Shown: positions 8,292-16,983, numbered from the stretch's first letter. The stretch: 64,000 bases of DNA from Collinsella aerofaciens (GCF_028209395.1 NZ_JAQLDQ010000003.1:105252-169251), one strand, 5' to 3'. Numbers and translations: made by a program. The notes: a model not told the origin generated them from the sequence alone.

Positions 8292-9734
8292 GTGCTTAAT
8301 AGATTCCGCATGCTTGTCGCCTGTGCTTTGACCTTCGCGCTTTGCTGGGTGCCGGGATTTGCGTTTGCTGGGGACGCTGAGGACGGGGCCCAGAACGCCG
8401 CGACCGCTCATGGGCTTTCCTATGGGATCGAGGGTTTTGAGCGGTTGGCCAAGGGGACTGCTCGTGCCATGGAGGGTCAGCCTGAGGGCTACCGGTTTCC
8501 CGTTGACGAGGACGTGGACCTTGTAGTGGCGCCTGCTGCCGATCGCGTTGTGGTGTGGATATCGCCCAAGGCGGTCGAGAAGTATGGATTGGATCCGCAG
8601 GACAACGAGTGCGTATCGGGTCTCAAGGCCCTCGTCTGTAAGCTCGACAGCGCAAACTGCATGGGAGGTGCGCAGCTGGGGGACGTGGATCTTCCTTGGT
8701 ATGTCACGGCGGAAACAACGTTTGATGCCGGCGGGTATACCTATGGCTTTGACGAGCGCGGTGCGGATGGGGACCGCTATGTGGTGATTGCATCAGCCTC
8801 GGGTGATGCCAAGGGCGGCGCGCGTTGGCTTGATAGCGCTCAAATGGTAGAAGCATCGTCTGTCGTGTTGCGGGATGAGCAGGGGCCCTTGACCTCTCTG
8901 GCCTCCTTATTGGGCGACATCGACTATCGCCCGTTTTGGGTGTCCATAAAAACGAGCGGCCTTGCCCTGCTGATCTCCTTTGCGCTGGGCCTGTTCGCCG
9001 CGTGGAAGACTATGGGTACCTCGAGTCGCATCAAGGGCCTGCTCGACTCGGTCTTTACCATCCCTATGGTGCTGCCGCCCACGGTCTGCGGCTTTCTGCT
9101 CCTCATGTTGTTTGGCCGCTCGACCGGGGTGGGCCAGTGGCTTATCGCGCACGGCGTCTCAATCGTCTTTACCTGGCCGGCAGCGGTGATATCTGCCGTG
9201 GTGGTGTCGTTTCCCCTGGTCTACCGTACGGCGCTCGGTGCCTTCGAGAGCCTCGATACGCAGATGCTCGACGCCGCGCGAACCTTGGGATGGTCCGAAC
9301 GTCGCATCTTTGCCAAGCTCATGATGCCGCTCGGCTGGCCCTCCATCGCCGCCGGCACGGTGCTCGCCTTTGCCCGCGCGATGGGCGAGTTTGGCTGCAC
9401 GCTGTTCTTTGCGGGCAACTACGCCGGTATTACGCAGACCATCCCCATTGCCATCTACTTTGAGTGGATGGGCGGCAACACGTCGGTAGCCCTCTTTTGG
9501 GTCGTCGTCGTGATCGTGTTTAGTTTCCTAGTCATCCTGTTCATCAACATGTACACCGCGCATTCGCAAAAGTACCGCGAGCGCGGTCTCTCCCGTGCGG
9601 AGCGGAAGCAGGCTAAGGAGCTCGCCGGACAGGGCGATTCGCTCGACCCGGCGGGCGGAGATGCCTTGCGTATCGATCGCGAGGCGCTGGCCGAGCTCAT
9701 GCGAGATGATGCGGCGCCGCAGGGAGGTCGATAA
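8292..9734 (+). CDS. modB: Molybdate ABC transporter permease ModB with a large N-terminal extracytoplasmic domain
   Basis: This 480-residue protein is about twice the usual ModB length (about 225). Residues 1-26 look like a signal sequence ending AFAGDA. Residues about 27-212 form a soluble region of unknown family with two Cys close together (NECVSGLKALVCKLDSANC). From about residue 214 the permease core begins, with the EAA loop DAARTLGWSERRIFAKLMMP and the GEFGCTLFFAGN helix typical of ModB. The C-terminal 40 residues are cytoplasmic and charged. Start GTG 8292 has GGAG 6 nt upstream; an earlier GTG at 8223 overlaps the modA stop but would precede the signal sequence. It is 3 nt upstream of modC. 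Confidence 0.85.
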   Translation: MLNRFRMLVACALTFALCWVPGFAFAGDAEDGAQNAATAHGLSYGIEGFERLAKGTARAMEGQPEGYRFPVDEDVDLVVAPAADRVVVWISPKAVEKYGLDPQDNECVSGLKALVCKLDSANCMGGAQLGDVDLPWYVTAETTFDAGGYTYGFDERGADGDRYVVIASASGDAKGGARWLDSAQMVEASSVVLRDEQGPLTSLASLLGDIDYRPFWVSIKTSGLALLISFALGLFAAWKTMGTSSRIKGLLDSVFTIPMVLPPTVCGFLLLMLFGRSTGVGQWLIAHGVSIVFTWPAAVISAVVVSFPLVYRTALGAFESLDTQMLDAARTLGWSERRIFAKLMMPLGWPSIAAGTVLAFARAMGEFGCTLFFAGNYAGITQTIPIAIYFEWMGGNTSVALFWVVVVIVFSFLVILFINMYTAHSQKYRERGLSRAERKQAKELAGQGDSLDPAGGDALRIDREALAELMRDDAAPQGGR

Positions 9735-9737
9735 GCT

Positions 9738-10808
9738 ATGTCGCTCGTTTTGGATATTAAGAAACGTTATCCCGGGTTTGTGCTCGACATGCAGCTTGAG
9801 GCCGACGAGGAGCGCGTGGCGCTGCTGGGCGCCTCGGGTTGCGGCAAGAGCTGCACACTGCGCTGCATTGCCGGTGTGGAGACGCCCGACGAGGGCAAGA
9901 TTGTCGTCAACGGCGTGACATTTTTTGACTCGGCCGCGGGCATTAACCTGTCGCCTCAGGAGCGCAAATGCGCTCTGCTGTTCCAAAACTATCAGCTGTT
10001 TCCCAATATGACGGTGGCCGATAACGTGTGCGCTGGCGTAAAGGATGCGGGCGACGCCGCGGCGCGCAAAAGGCTGGCCGAGCGCTATCTGGGCATTTTC
10101 GGTCTGGCCGACTTTGCCGACCGCTATCCCGCGCGCCTCTCGGGCGGTCAGCAGCAACGTGTGGCGCTTGCCCGTATGGTGGCGGCTCACCCGGGCATCT
10201 TTATGTTCGACGAGCCCATGAGCGCACTCGATTCCTATCTTAAGAGCGCCCTCGAACAGAACATGCTCGACCTGTTCGATGTATGCAACCGCACCGTGCT
10301 CTATGTGAGCCACGACATCGACGAAGCGTGCCGCCTGTGCCAGCGCATCTGCGTGATGCACGACGGGCATGTTGAGGAGATCGGCTCCGTCGAGGACGTG
10401 GTCCGCCGTCCGCAGACGCTGGCGGCGCTGCGCCTGACGGGCTGCAAGAACACAAGCCGGGCGCGCAAGATCGGCGACGAAGAAGTTGAGGCGCTCGATT
10501 GGGGCATGACCTTTAACGTGGGTCGCGAGGTTCCCGATAATGTGGCGTACCTGGGCATTCGCGCGAGCTACTTCCATGTGGACAACCGTGCCGAGCGGGG
10601 TCGCAACAGCTACGACCTGCACGTGGCGCGCGTGAGCGATTCGCGTTTTGAGCGCCTGGTGCTGTTGGATGCGCCGCGGGCCGATGCGCCAACGCGTCTG
10701 CAGTGGAAGGTCAACAAATTGAGCGTACCAGCGGATGGGTTACCGCAAGAAGGCGAGACCCTGCGTATGCATTTTGATGCCAGCAGGATCCATCTGGTTT
10801 GTCGGTAG
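9738..10808 (+). CDS. modC: Molybdate ABC transporter ATP-binding protein ModC
   Basis: This 356-residue ATPase energises molybdate import through ModB. The Walker A is GASGCGKS near residue 33, the Q-loop follows at LFQNYQLFPNMT, the signature is LSGGQQQRVALAR, Walker B is IFMFDEPMSALD and the H-loop is VSHDIDEA. A C-terminal region of about 120 residues after the ATPase domain fits the molybdate-binding MOP/TOBE domain. It is the last gene of modABC. Confidence 0.93.
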   Translation: MSLVLDIKKRYPGFVLDMQLEADEERVALLGASGCGKSCTLRCIAGVETPDEGKIVVNGVTFFDSAAGINLSPQERKCALLFQNYQLFPNMTVADNVCAGVKDAGDAAARKRLAERYLGIFGLADFADRYPARLSGGQQQRVALARMVAAHPGIFMFDEPMSALDSYLKSALEQNMLDLFDVCNRTVLYVSHDIDEACRLCQRICVMHDGHVEEIGSVEDVVRRPQTLAALRLTGCKNTSRARKIGDEEVEALDWGMTFNVGREVPDNVAYLGIRASYFHVDNRAERGRNSYDLHVARVSDSRFERLVLLDAPRADAPTRLQWKVNKLSVPADGLPQEGETLRMHFDASRIHLVCR

Positions 10809-10941
10809 CGCCGGGTAATGCCGTCGGGGATATAAGTCTCGGCGGCTTTGTCTTGCCGTTCGCCTAATGGGGAATGACAAACTCTTATCAACACAGATAA
10901 TTATTTATTAAACGGCGGCACACGACGCTGTCGTACGAATG

Positions 10942-10973
10942 TCAACGGTGTTCGCATGGTCGACGACCGTTGA
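10942..10973. promoter_or_regulatory. Operator-like dyad upstream of the double-cubane operon leader
   Basis: TCAACGGT (10942-10949) and ACCGTTGA (10966-10973) are perfect inverted half-sites 24 bp apart start to start, just upstream of the leader ORF at 11010. A transcription factor site is a guess from symmetry and position only. Confidence 0.35.
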
Positions 10974-11009
10974 TATAGTTGACCTTAACTTGTAAAGGAG
11001 GACGCGCAC

Positions 11010-11078
11010 ATGCCGCAGACGACATACATTCGCCGCGTTGCCGCGCGCGCCCTGTATATGGCTCGGAGTCGCATATGA
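11010..11078 (+). CDS. Possible 22-residue leader peptide
   Basis: An ATG at 11010 is preceded by AAAGGAGG (10994-11001) with ideal spacing, the strongest ribosome site in the neighbourhood. The frame encodes MPQTTYIRRVAARALYMARS plus two residues and ends at TGA 11076-11078. A second ATG overlaps the stop (ATGA) and stays open until just past the next gene's start. No homology is recognised. It may be an attenuation-type leader peptide or a real microprotein; the evidence is only the ribosome site, the position and the overlap. Confidence 0.35.
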   Translation: MPQTTYIRRVAARALYMARSRI

Positions 11079-11237
11079 GCAGGTATGTTCACGGCTCCGG
11101 GAGAGACGACGCACAACTAAATAATCGACCGCAAAGCAGGTTCCCCAAAATTCCGGGTTTAGGCACGGCTGGGTTTTCGCCGCCCACCGTGCAGCAATAC
11201 CGTAGTTATCCGTATTTGGTTCGAGAGGGGAACCGTC
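11079..11237 (+). other. Structured leader of the double-cubane operon
   Basis: The 429-nt gap 10809-11237 has no confident gene. Besides the dyad and the short ORF, it contains a strong hairpin at 11163-11192 (GCACGG..CCGTGC plus TGGG..CCCA with one bulged C). A second small hairpin, GGTTC..GAACC, lies near the ribosome site of the next gene. I could not match the leader to a known riboswitch class (cobalamin, TPP, SAM and molybdenum cofactor were considered). Confidence 0.4.
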
Positions 11238-12521
11238 ATGGCTGAAGAATTCGATTTCCATCCGATGTGGGAGAGCCTCGGCATGAATCTTGCCGATCAC
11301 GACATGCTGCTGGGCGCTGTGGGCCAGATGTACGGCGATATGTTCCTGACGCAGAACAATCGCCCCAAGTCCACGTCCTACCTGGATTTTGTCGCCACCA
11401 ACATCCACAGCGGCCGTATTAAGGAGATGCTCGACAAGAAGGAGGCCGGCGAGGCCACCAAGATCGTCGGTTCGTTCTGTGTGTACGTGCCCGAGGAGAT
11501 CGTGCTTGCCTGCGATGGCATCCCCGTTGGCCTGTGCTCGGGTGCCGACTGGGCGACCGACAAGGTCGAGGAGCACTTGCCGCGCAACACCTGTCCGCTC
11601 ATCAAGAGCTTTGCCGGCTTTAAGCTGGGCGAGGTCTGCCCCTACATTGAGTCGAGTGACCTGGTGGTGGGTGAGAACACCTGCGACGGCAAGAAAAAGG
11701 CCTACGAGTTCTTTGCCACGCAAAAGAACATGTACGTCATGGATATTCCCAACGTACACGACGAGTCGACGCTCGTGACCTGGAAGGCCGAGGTCAAGAA
11801 GCTCGCCGCCAAGATCGAGGAAGAGTGCGGCGTCAAGATCACGCCCGAGCGTCTGAAGGCCGCCATCCACGCCGTCAATGAGAAGCGTCGCGCCCTGCAG
11901 CGCCTGGCTGCCACGCGCGCTGCCGACCCGGCGCCCATCAGCGGTCTCGACAGCCTGCTGACCGTTCAGGCCGCCTTTATGGACGACACGCCGCGTCTGA
12001 CCGGAGCCATCAACGAGATGGCCGCCGAGTGCGAGCAGCGTGTCGAGGCCGGCGAGGGCGTGGCGCCCAAGGGCACCAAGCGCATCCTGTACACCGGTAC
12101 GCCCATGGCCGTCCCCAACTGGAAACTGTTCAACCTTATCGAGAAGGCCGGCGGCGTCGTGGTAGGCGAGGAGTCCTGCACGGGTTCACGCTACTACAAG
12201 GACCTGGTCGACGAATCCGGCGAGACGGTTGACGAGATGCTCGATGCCATCGCCGAGCGCTACTTTAAGATCAACTGTGCCGTCTTTACGCCCAACGACC
12301 AGCGTATGAAGGACATTGTCCAGATGGCCAAGAACCTGCATGCCGACGGCATTGTCGACGTGGCCCTGCAGTTCTGCACGCTCTACGAGATGGAGTCGTT
12401 TGCCGTGGAGAAGGCCGCCGAGGAGGCCGGCATTCCATTTATGCACATCACGACCGACTACGTCGGCGAGGATGCAGGCCAACTGCAAACCAGGATTGAG
12501 GCTTTCTTGGAAACCATTTAG
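11238..12521 (+). CDS. Double-cubane cluster/2-hydroxyacyl-CoA dehydratase-like (HgdB/YjiM family) protein, copy 1
   Basis: This 427-residue cytoplasmic Fe-S protein is of the HgdB/BcrC/YjiM superfamily. Cys residues at about 81, 92, 100, 119, 134 and 149 include the family motifs NTCPLIKS and ENTCDGKKK. The superfamily covers 2-hydroxyacyl-CoA dehydratases, benzoyl-CoA reductase subunits and the double-cubane [8Fe-9S] proteins that carry out low-potential reductions after ATP-driven activation. A single-polypeptide protein with an activator nearby (13945) fits the double-cubane/YjiM type better than the two-subunit dehydratases. The natural substrate is unknown. Copy 2 follows after a palindromic spacer. 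Confidence 0.8.
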   Translation: MAEEFDFHPMWESLGMNLADHDMLLGAVGQMYGDMFLTQNNRPKSTSYLDFVATNIHSGRIKEMLDKKEAGEATKIVGSFCVYVPEEIVLACDGIPVGLCSGADWATDKVEEHLPRNTCPLIKSFAGFKLGEVCPYIESSDLVVGENTCDGKKKAYEFFATQKNMYVMDIPNVHDESTLVTWKAEVKKLAAKIEEECGVKITPERLKAAIHAVNEKRRALQRLAATRAADPAPISGLDSLLTVQAAFMDDTPRLTGAINEMAAECEQRVEAGEGVAPKGTKRILYTGTPMAVPNWKLFNLIEKAGGVVVGEESCTGSRYYKDLVDESGETVDEMLDAIAERYFKINCAVFTPNDQRMKDIVQMAKNLHADGIVDVALQFCTLYEMESFAVEKAAEEAGIPFMHITTDYVGEDAGQLQTRIEAFLETI

Positions 12522-12536
12522 GACTATTCGTCCCGG

Positions 12537-12639
12537 CGGCTTCCCCAGGCACCCGATCTTGCTGTTCAAACCGTCGCTTGCGTACCAGAAGTACGCGGCG
12601 CTCCTCTTTCACGGCAACCTCGGGCACCTGGAAAAGCCG
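12537..12639. repeat. Long imperfect nested palindrome between the two double-cubane genes
   Basis: Outer arms CGGCTTCCCCAGG (12537-12549) and CCTGGAAAAGCCG (12627-12639) pair with two G-U positions, and the match continues inward imperfectly. The innermost hairpin is GCGTAC (12580-12585), CAGAA, GTACGC (12591-12596). Being transcribed in the operon, it could fold into an RNA stem that adjusts expression of the downstream copy. Confidence 0.6.
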
Positions 12640-12676
12640 TTTCCTTGGTTGTTTAAAAGGTTTGTTAAGGAGTTAT

Positions 12677-13840
12677 ATGTCGGAAAATATTGAGCAGCCG
12701 TTGCCGTCCACGTTTGAGGAGTTCAACGAGCAACGCAAGGCGGCGTTTATTCGCGTCAAGGATTACAAACAGGCCGGCAATCGCCTGGTCGGCTATTTGT
12801 GCAGCTATACGCCGCTCGAGATTATCGATGCCGCGGGCGCTGCAAGTGTGGCCTTGTGCGGCACATCCGACGAGGTGATTCCCGAGGCCGAGAAGGTGCT
12901 GCCGGCAAATCTGTGTCCGCTCATCAAATCGACGTACGGCTTTGCCTACTCGCAAAAGTGCCCGTTTACGTACTTTAGCGACATGATCATCGGCGAGACC
13001 ACCTGCGACGGCAAGAAGAAGATGTACGAACTGCTCAACGAGCTCAAGCGCACGCACATTCTGCATCTTCCGCAGGGTCGCGATCGCGCCTACGAGCGTA
13101 AAGGCTGGTACGAGGAGTGCCGCCTGCTCAAGGAGGAGCTCGAGGGCTTCTACGGCATCACGATTACCGACGATGACCTGCGCGCTGCCGTCCGTCGTCG
13201 CAACCGTCTGCGTGCGGCCCAGCTCGAGATGTTTGCGCTGCAGGCCAACCAGCCGGCTGCCATGAGCGGCGTTGACCTGATGAGCACCATGTTCGCCGGT
13301 ACGTTCAGCTTTGATATCGAGGCCTATACGCAGCAGCTGGAGCAAAAGGTTGCCAAGCTGCGCGAGACCTACGACGCGGGCGAGCGCCCGGTTGCGGCGG
13401 ATGCCAAGCGCATTCTGATCACTGGCTGCCCGGTGGGCGGCGTGATCAACAAGATCGGCCGTACTATCGAGTCCAACGGCGGTGTGGTCGTGTGCATGGA
13501 CGACTGCTCGGGCGAGCGCACGGCGGCCATGATGATCGACCCGGAGGCTCCCGATATCCTGCGCGCCATCGCCGACCGCTACCTGGATATCAACTGCTCG
13601 GTCATGACGCCCAACGACGGTCGTATGGAAAACACGCTGGCCATGCGCGAGAAGTATCACGTCGATGGGGTAGTGGAGAACGTGCTCCAGGCGTGCCATA
13701 CCTTTAACGTGGAGAGCGCACGCATGCAGGAAGCTGTCGAGGGTGCGGGCATTCCGTACATGAAGATTGAGACCGACTACAGCAACGGCGACATGGGCCA
13801 GATCGAGACGCGCATTGCTGCCTTCATCGAAACCCTGTAG
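12677..13840 (+). CDS. Double-cubane cluster/2-hydroxyacyl-CoA dehydratase-like (HgdB/YjiM family) protein, copy 2
   Basis: This 387-residue paralogue of the upstream gene has Cys at about 42, 61, 80, 95 and 110 that align with five of the six in copy 1 (NLCPLIKS and TTCDGKKK motifs). The N-terminus is shorter by about 40 residues. The C-terminal halves also align (TPNDGRMEN against [27 protein letters not shown] against [18 protein letters not shown]). Start ATG 12677 follows AAGGAG. The two copies could form a heterodimer like HgdAB or two homodimers; the sequence does not decide. Confidence 0.8.
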   Translation: MSENIEQPLPSTFEEFNEQRKAAFIRVKDYKQAGNRLVGYLCSYTPLEIIDAAGAASVALCGTSDEVIPEAEKVLPANLCPLIKSTYGFAYSQKCPFTYFSDMIIGETTCDGKKKMYELLNELKRTHILHLPQGRDRAYERKGWYEECRLLKEELEGFYGITITDDDLRAAVRRRNRLRAAQLEMFALQANQPAAMSGVDLMSTMFAGTFSFDIEAYTQQLEQKVAKLRETYDAGERPVAADAKRILITGCPVGGVINKIGRTIESNGGVVVCMDDCSGERTAAMMIDPEAPDILRAIADRYLDINCSVMTPNDGRMENTLAMREKYHVDGVVENVLQACHTFNVESARMQEAVEGAGIPYMKIETDYSNGDMGQIETRIAAFIETL

Positions 13841-13848
13841 GTGACGGT

Positions 13849-13879
13849 ATGTGACAAAGGGACTGTCCCTTTGTTACAT
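13849..13879. repeat. Short hairpin repeat, GTGACAAAGGGA type (second copy)
   Basis: Arms 13849-13862 and 13866-13879 around CTG differ from the copy at 2187-2217 by one base in the right arm, which leaves a single non-Watson-Crick pair. It lies 8 nt after copy 2 of the double-cubane genes and before the activator. Confidence 0.8.
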
Positions 13880-13944
13880 GTGAGGGAGGATGCCAAGGCG
13901 CCTGAACGCGCCGCTACCTTTGATGTTTAGATTGGGAGAGAGCC

Positions 13945-14709
13945 ATGATAGGGATCGGGATCGATATCGGGTCTACGGCGGCTAAGGCTGCTGTGGTCGA
14001 TGGGGAGGGTTCGGTGGCGTGGACGTGCGTGCAGCCAACCGGGTTCTCCTCGGTCGATGCGGCCGAGCGCCTCCGCGGTGAGCTCGCTGCAGCCGGCTAT
14101 GACGTGACGGGCGACGATGTTCGCGTGGTCGCGACTGGCTACGGCCGTGTCGCGGTGCCCTATGCCAACAAGGTAGTGACCGAGATCACCTGCCATGGTG
14201 CCGATGCGGTCCGCCTGTTTGGCGAGCAGGGCACGGTGATCGACGTGGGCGGCCAGGATACCAAGGTCATCCAACTCAAGGGCGGCCGCGTGGCAAAGTT
14301 CGCCATGAACGACAAGTGTGCCGCCGGCACGGGGCGCTTTCTGGAGATCATGGCCGACCGCCTGGGCATTTCCCAGCAGCAGATGGCCGACCTGGCGCGT
14401 TCCGGCGAGCCCACCAAGATCAGCAGCATGTGCACGGTGTTTGCCGAAAGCGAGGTCATCAGCCTGATCGGTCGCGGTGAGCCGCGCGAGAACATTGCGC
14501 GTGGCGTGATCGACAGCGTGGTCTCGCGCGTGGCGACCATGGCCGGGCAGGCCGCGGGCGCCCCGTACTACCTGACCGGTGGCCTGTGCGAGAACGCCTT
14601 CGTGGTGGAGCGGTTGGGCGAGCTACTGGGGTCGCCGGTGACCACCTCGCCCCAGGCTCGCTTTGCCGGAGCGATCGGCGCGGCTGTCCGCGCCGCCGCC
14701 TTGGCCTAG
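13945..14709 (+). CDS. Acyl-CoA dehydratase/double-cubane activase (ASKHA ATPase, HgdC/YjiL family)
   Basis: This 254-residue ASKHA-fold ATPase carries a [4Fe-4S] cluster at its dimer interface and injects an electron into the partner protein at the cost of ATP. The phosphate-1 loop is GIDIGSTAAKAA (residues 5-16), phosphate-2 is VIDVGGQDTKV, and the adenosine segment is LTGGLCENAFV. The two cluster ligands are Cys125 (NDKCAAGTGRFLE) and Cys163 (SSMCTVFAESEV). Length and motifs match HgdC/YjiL (about 255-260). Its natural partners are the two upstream proteins. The next gene starts 14 nt downstream, so the activator may be co-transcribed with the selenium genes. Confidence 0.93.
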   Translation: MIGIGIDIGSTAAKAAVVDGEGSVAWTCVQPTGFSSVDAAERLRGELAAAGYDVTGDDVRVVATGYGRVAVPYANKVVTEITCHGADAVRLFGEQGTVIDVGGQDTKVIQLKGGRVAKFAMNDKCAAGTGRFLEIMADRLGISQQQMADLARSGEPTKISSMCTVFAESEVISLIGRGEPRENIARGVIDSVVSRVATMAGQAAGAPYYLTGGLCENAFVVERLGELLGSPVTTSPQARFAGAIGAAVRAAALA

Positions 14710-14723
14710 GGGTGTACCGCGAC

Positions 14724-15941
14724 ATGCGCATCCTCAATATCTCGGCACAAAAACCAGATAGCACTGGCAGCGGCACCTACCTTGCCGCGCTCGTACGCGA
14801 GCAGATCGAGACGGGGCATCGCGCCGCCGTGCTTTGCGGCGCGGCACCGGGTGATACCCAAGGCGAGCTGGACCGGCGTGCTGCCGTGTTTGCCGTACCG
14901 TTCGAGTCGCCCGAGCTGCCGTTTCCCATCTGTGGCATGTCCGATGTCATGCCCTATCCCTCCACACGCTATCGTGATCTGACGCCTTCGATGCTCAAGG
15001 CATTTGAGCGGGCATTTGCTGCTGCAATCGATCGAGCGGTGACTGAGTTTCGGCCCGATCTGGTGCTCTGCCATCACCTGTATCTGGTGACCGCATTGGC
15101 GCGCGAGTGCGTCCGAGGCGTGCCGGTTGTTGCCGTGTGTCATTCGACCGACCTGCGCCAGCTGCGTTCGCATACGCTCGAACGCGATCGCATCGTAAGT
15201 GCGGTTCGTCGGCTCGATGCCGTCTTTGCGCTCCATGCTGGGCAGGCTGAGCAGATTGACCTGGTGTGCGGCGTCGATGCCGATCGCATCCACGTGATTG
15301 GGACGGGTTACGACCATCGCGTCTTCTGCCGCGATGCAAGCGTGGCGAGGCAGCCGGGATCGCTTGTGTACGTGGGCAAGATTTGCTTTAAAAAGGGCGT
15401 CGAGTCGCTGGTTCGAGCTGTGTCATTGCCGATTGACGATGGCGTCCGCCCATCTGGCTTGGTACTTGTGGGCGGCCGCGGGGACGATGCCGAGTACGCG
15501 CGTATCGAGCGCTTGACCGCGGCCTCGGATGTGCCGGTGACGCTGGCGGGGCGCCTGGATAGCGATGGGCTCGTGCGTGCCTACCGCAGTTCCGACGTCT
15601 TTGTGCTGCCTTCGTTTTACGAGGGTCTGCCGCTCGTGACGATCGAGGCCCTCGCGTGCGGCTGCAAAGTTGTGGCGACCGATTTGCCCGGCGTTCGTCC
15701 CTGGATGGAGGCGATGCTTCCCGGTGCTCCCGTGACGTGGGTGGCGTCGCCGCGTATGACGGATGTCGACACGCCCGTGGCGGCCGACCTTCCGTTGTTT
15801 GAGCGCGCACTGGCAGATGCTATCGCGCAGGCGCTTGCGGCGCCGCTTTCGACGTTCGAGCCGTCGGCGGTCTCTTGGGAAGCGTGCCTGGCGCGTATAC
15901 TTAAAGTCGTTGATTTGTTGGAAGGGGGTTCGTATGGCTAA
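14724..15941 (+). CDS. GT4-family glycosyltransferase coupled to selD
   Basis: This 405-residue GT-B glycosyltransferase of family 4 type has an N-terminal acceptor domain opening with MRILNISAQ and a glycine-rich GSGTYL loop. Its C-terminal nucleotide-sugar domain has YVGKICFKKGVESLVRA and the E-x7-E element FVLPSFYEGLPLVTIEALACG. No membrane segment is visible. The start ATG 14724 is 14 nt after the activator gene. The stop TAA (15939-15941) lies inside selD, so the two genes overlap by 8 nt and are probably translationally coupled. A glycosyltransferase in a selenium operon is unusual. A selenosugar role like that of SenB in selenoneine synthesis is one idea, but no SenA/EgtB-like gene is present; the function remains unknown. 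Confidence 0.85.
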   Translation: MRILNISAQKPDSTGSGTYLAALVREQIETGHRAAVLCGAAPGDTQGELDRRAAVFAVPFESPELPFPICGMSDVMPYPSTRYRDLTPSMLKAFERAFAAAIDRAVTEFRPDLVLCHHLYLVTALARECVRGVPVVAVCHSTDLRQLRSHTLERDRIVSAVRRLDAVFALHAGQAEQIDLVCGVDADRIHVIGTGYDHRVFCRDASVARQPGSLVYVGKICFKKGVESLVRAVSLPIDDGVRPSGLVLVGGRGDDAEYARIERLTAASDVPVTLAGRLDSDGLVRAYRSSDVFVLPSFYEGLPLVTIEALACGCKVVATDLPGVRPWMEAMLPGAPVTWVASPRMTDVDTPVAADLPLFERALADAIAQALAAPLSTFEPSAVSWEACLARILKVVDLLEGGSYG

Positions 15942-16983
15942 GGACACCATGAGGCTCACGTCCATGACGGCCGCGAGCGGTTGAGCCGCTAAGTTGGCTC
16001 CCGGAGCCCTCGCCCAGGTCCTGGGCGACTTACCCAATGTGCATAACGACAACTTGCTCGTGGGGTTCGATACCTCCGACGATGCGAGCGTCTTCCGCGT
16101 AGGGGAGAACCTGGGGCTCGTGCAGTCCATCGACTTCTTCCCACCGATGGTCGATGACCCGTTCCTGTTTGGCCAGATCGCTGCGGCCAACTCGCTGTCG
16201 GACATCTACGCCATGGGCGGGCGGCCGAGCCATGCCATGAACCTGCTATGCATACCCAGTTGCCTGGGCGTTGAGGTTGCCGGTCAGATTCTGGCGGGCG
16301 GCGCCGATAAGTGCGTCGAGGCGGGTTGCTCCATCGCGGGCGGCCACACCATCAACGACGACGAGCCCAAGTACGGTCTGTCCGTGAGCGGTTTTGTGCC
16401 ACTCGACCATATGCTCGCCAACAGCGGCGCACGCGTGGGCGATGTTCTGCTGCTGACCAAGGCGATCGGCTCGGGCATCATCACCACGGCCATTAAGGGC
16501 GAGCTCATCGAGCAGGACGAGGCCGCAGCCATGTTTGACTCGATGCGTACCCTCAACGAGGCCCCGATTCGCCTGGCCGAGGGACTCGAGCTTCACGGCT
16601 GCACCGACATCACGGGCTTTGGCCTGATCGGGCATGCGTGCGAGATGGCCGAGGGCTCGGGCGTGCAGATTGAACTTACGTCGGGGGCGGTGCCGCTCTT
16701 TGACCAGGTGCTCGATATGGCGCGTCTGGGCATTATTCCTGCCGGTGCCTACCGCAACCAGGACTTCTTTGGCCCGCGCGTGGCTGCCGACGAGGACCTG
16801 GAGCCGGGCATGTTGGATGCGCTGTACGATCCGCAGACCTCGGGCGGTTTGCTCATCGCGGCGCCTGCTGCCGATGTGGATGGGCTTGCGCGTCGCCTGC
16901 ATGCCGAGGGGCGCATCGCGGCCGTTGTCGGGCGCGTGTGTGAGGCGGAGCCGGGCGGTCCTGCCGTCCGCGTTGTTCGCTAG
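15934..16983 (+). CDS. selD: Selenide, water dikinase SelD, itself a selenocysteine protein
   Basis: This 349-residue selenophosphate synthetase makes selenophosphate from selenide and ATP. Codon 17 is TGA (15982-15984) and must be read as selenocysteine: the frame runs MTAASGU then AAKLAPGAL, which aligns with Cys17 and Lys20 of E. coli SelD. Downstream of the UGA the protein is typical: DDASVFRVGENLGLVQSIDFF, then AAANSLSDIYAMGG, then GGHTINDDEPKYG, and a C-terminal DPQTSGGLLIA. An automated call would start it at 15994 and lose the active site. selA, selB and tRNA-Sec are present at 22.7-26.3 kb, so the readthrough is supported. It overlaps the upstream glycosyltransferase by 8 nt. Confidence 0.95.
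16011..16027 (+). promoter_or_regulatory. Putative bacterial SECIS element of selD
   Basis: CGCCCAG and CTGGGCG form a perfect 7-bp stem capped by GTC, 26 nt after the UGA codon at 15982-15984. The position and the GU in the loop match bacterial SECIS elements recognised by SelB. A weaker stem (GGCTCC/GGAGCC) lies between the UGA and this one. Confidence 0.65.

Noticed and set aside
10979-11245. An 88-codon frame spanning the double-cubane leader
   Set aside because: Its start has no ribosome site, codon use is non-coding in character and it runs past the start of the next gene; only the short frame at 11010 has real initiation signals.
14724-16983. Complete selenoneine-type cluster (SenA/SenB/SenC)
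   Set aside because: There is no EgtB/SenA-like gene, and the glycosyltransferase reads as a normal GT4 enzyme; only the coupling with selD remains noteworthy.
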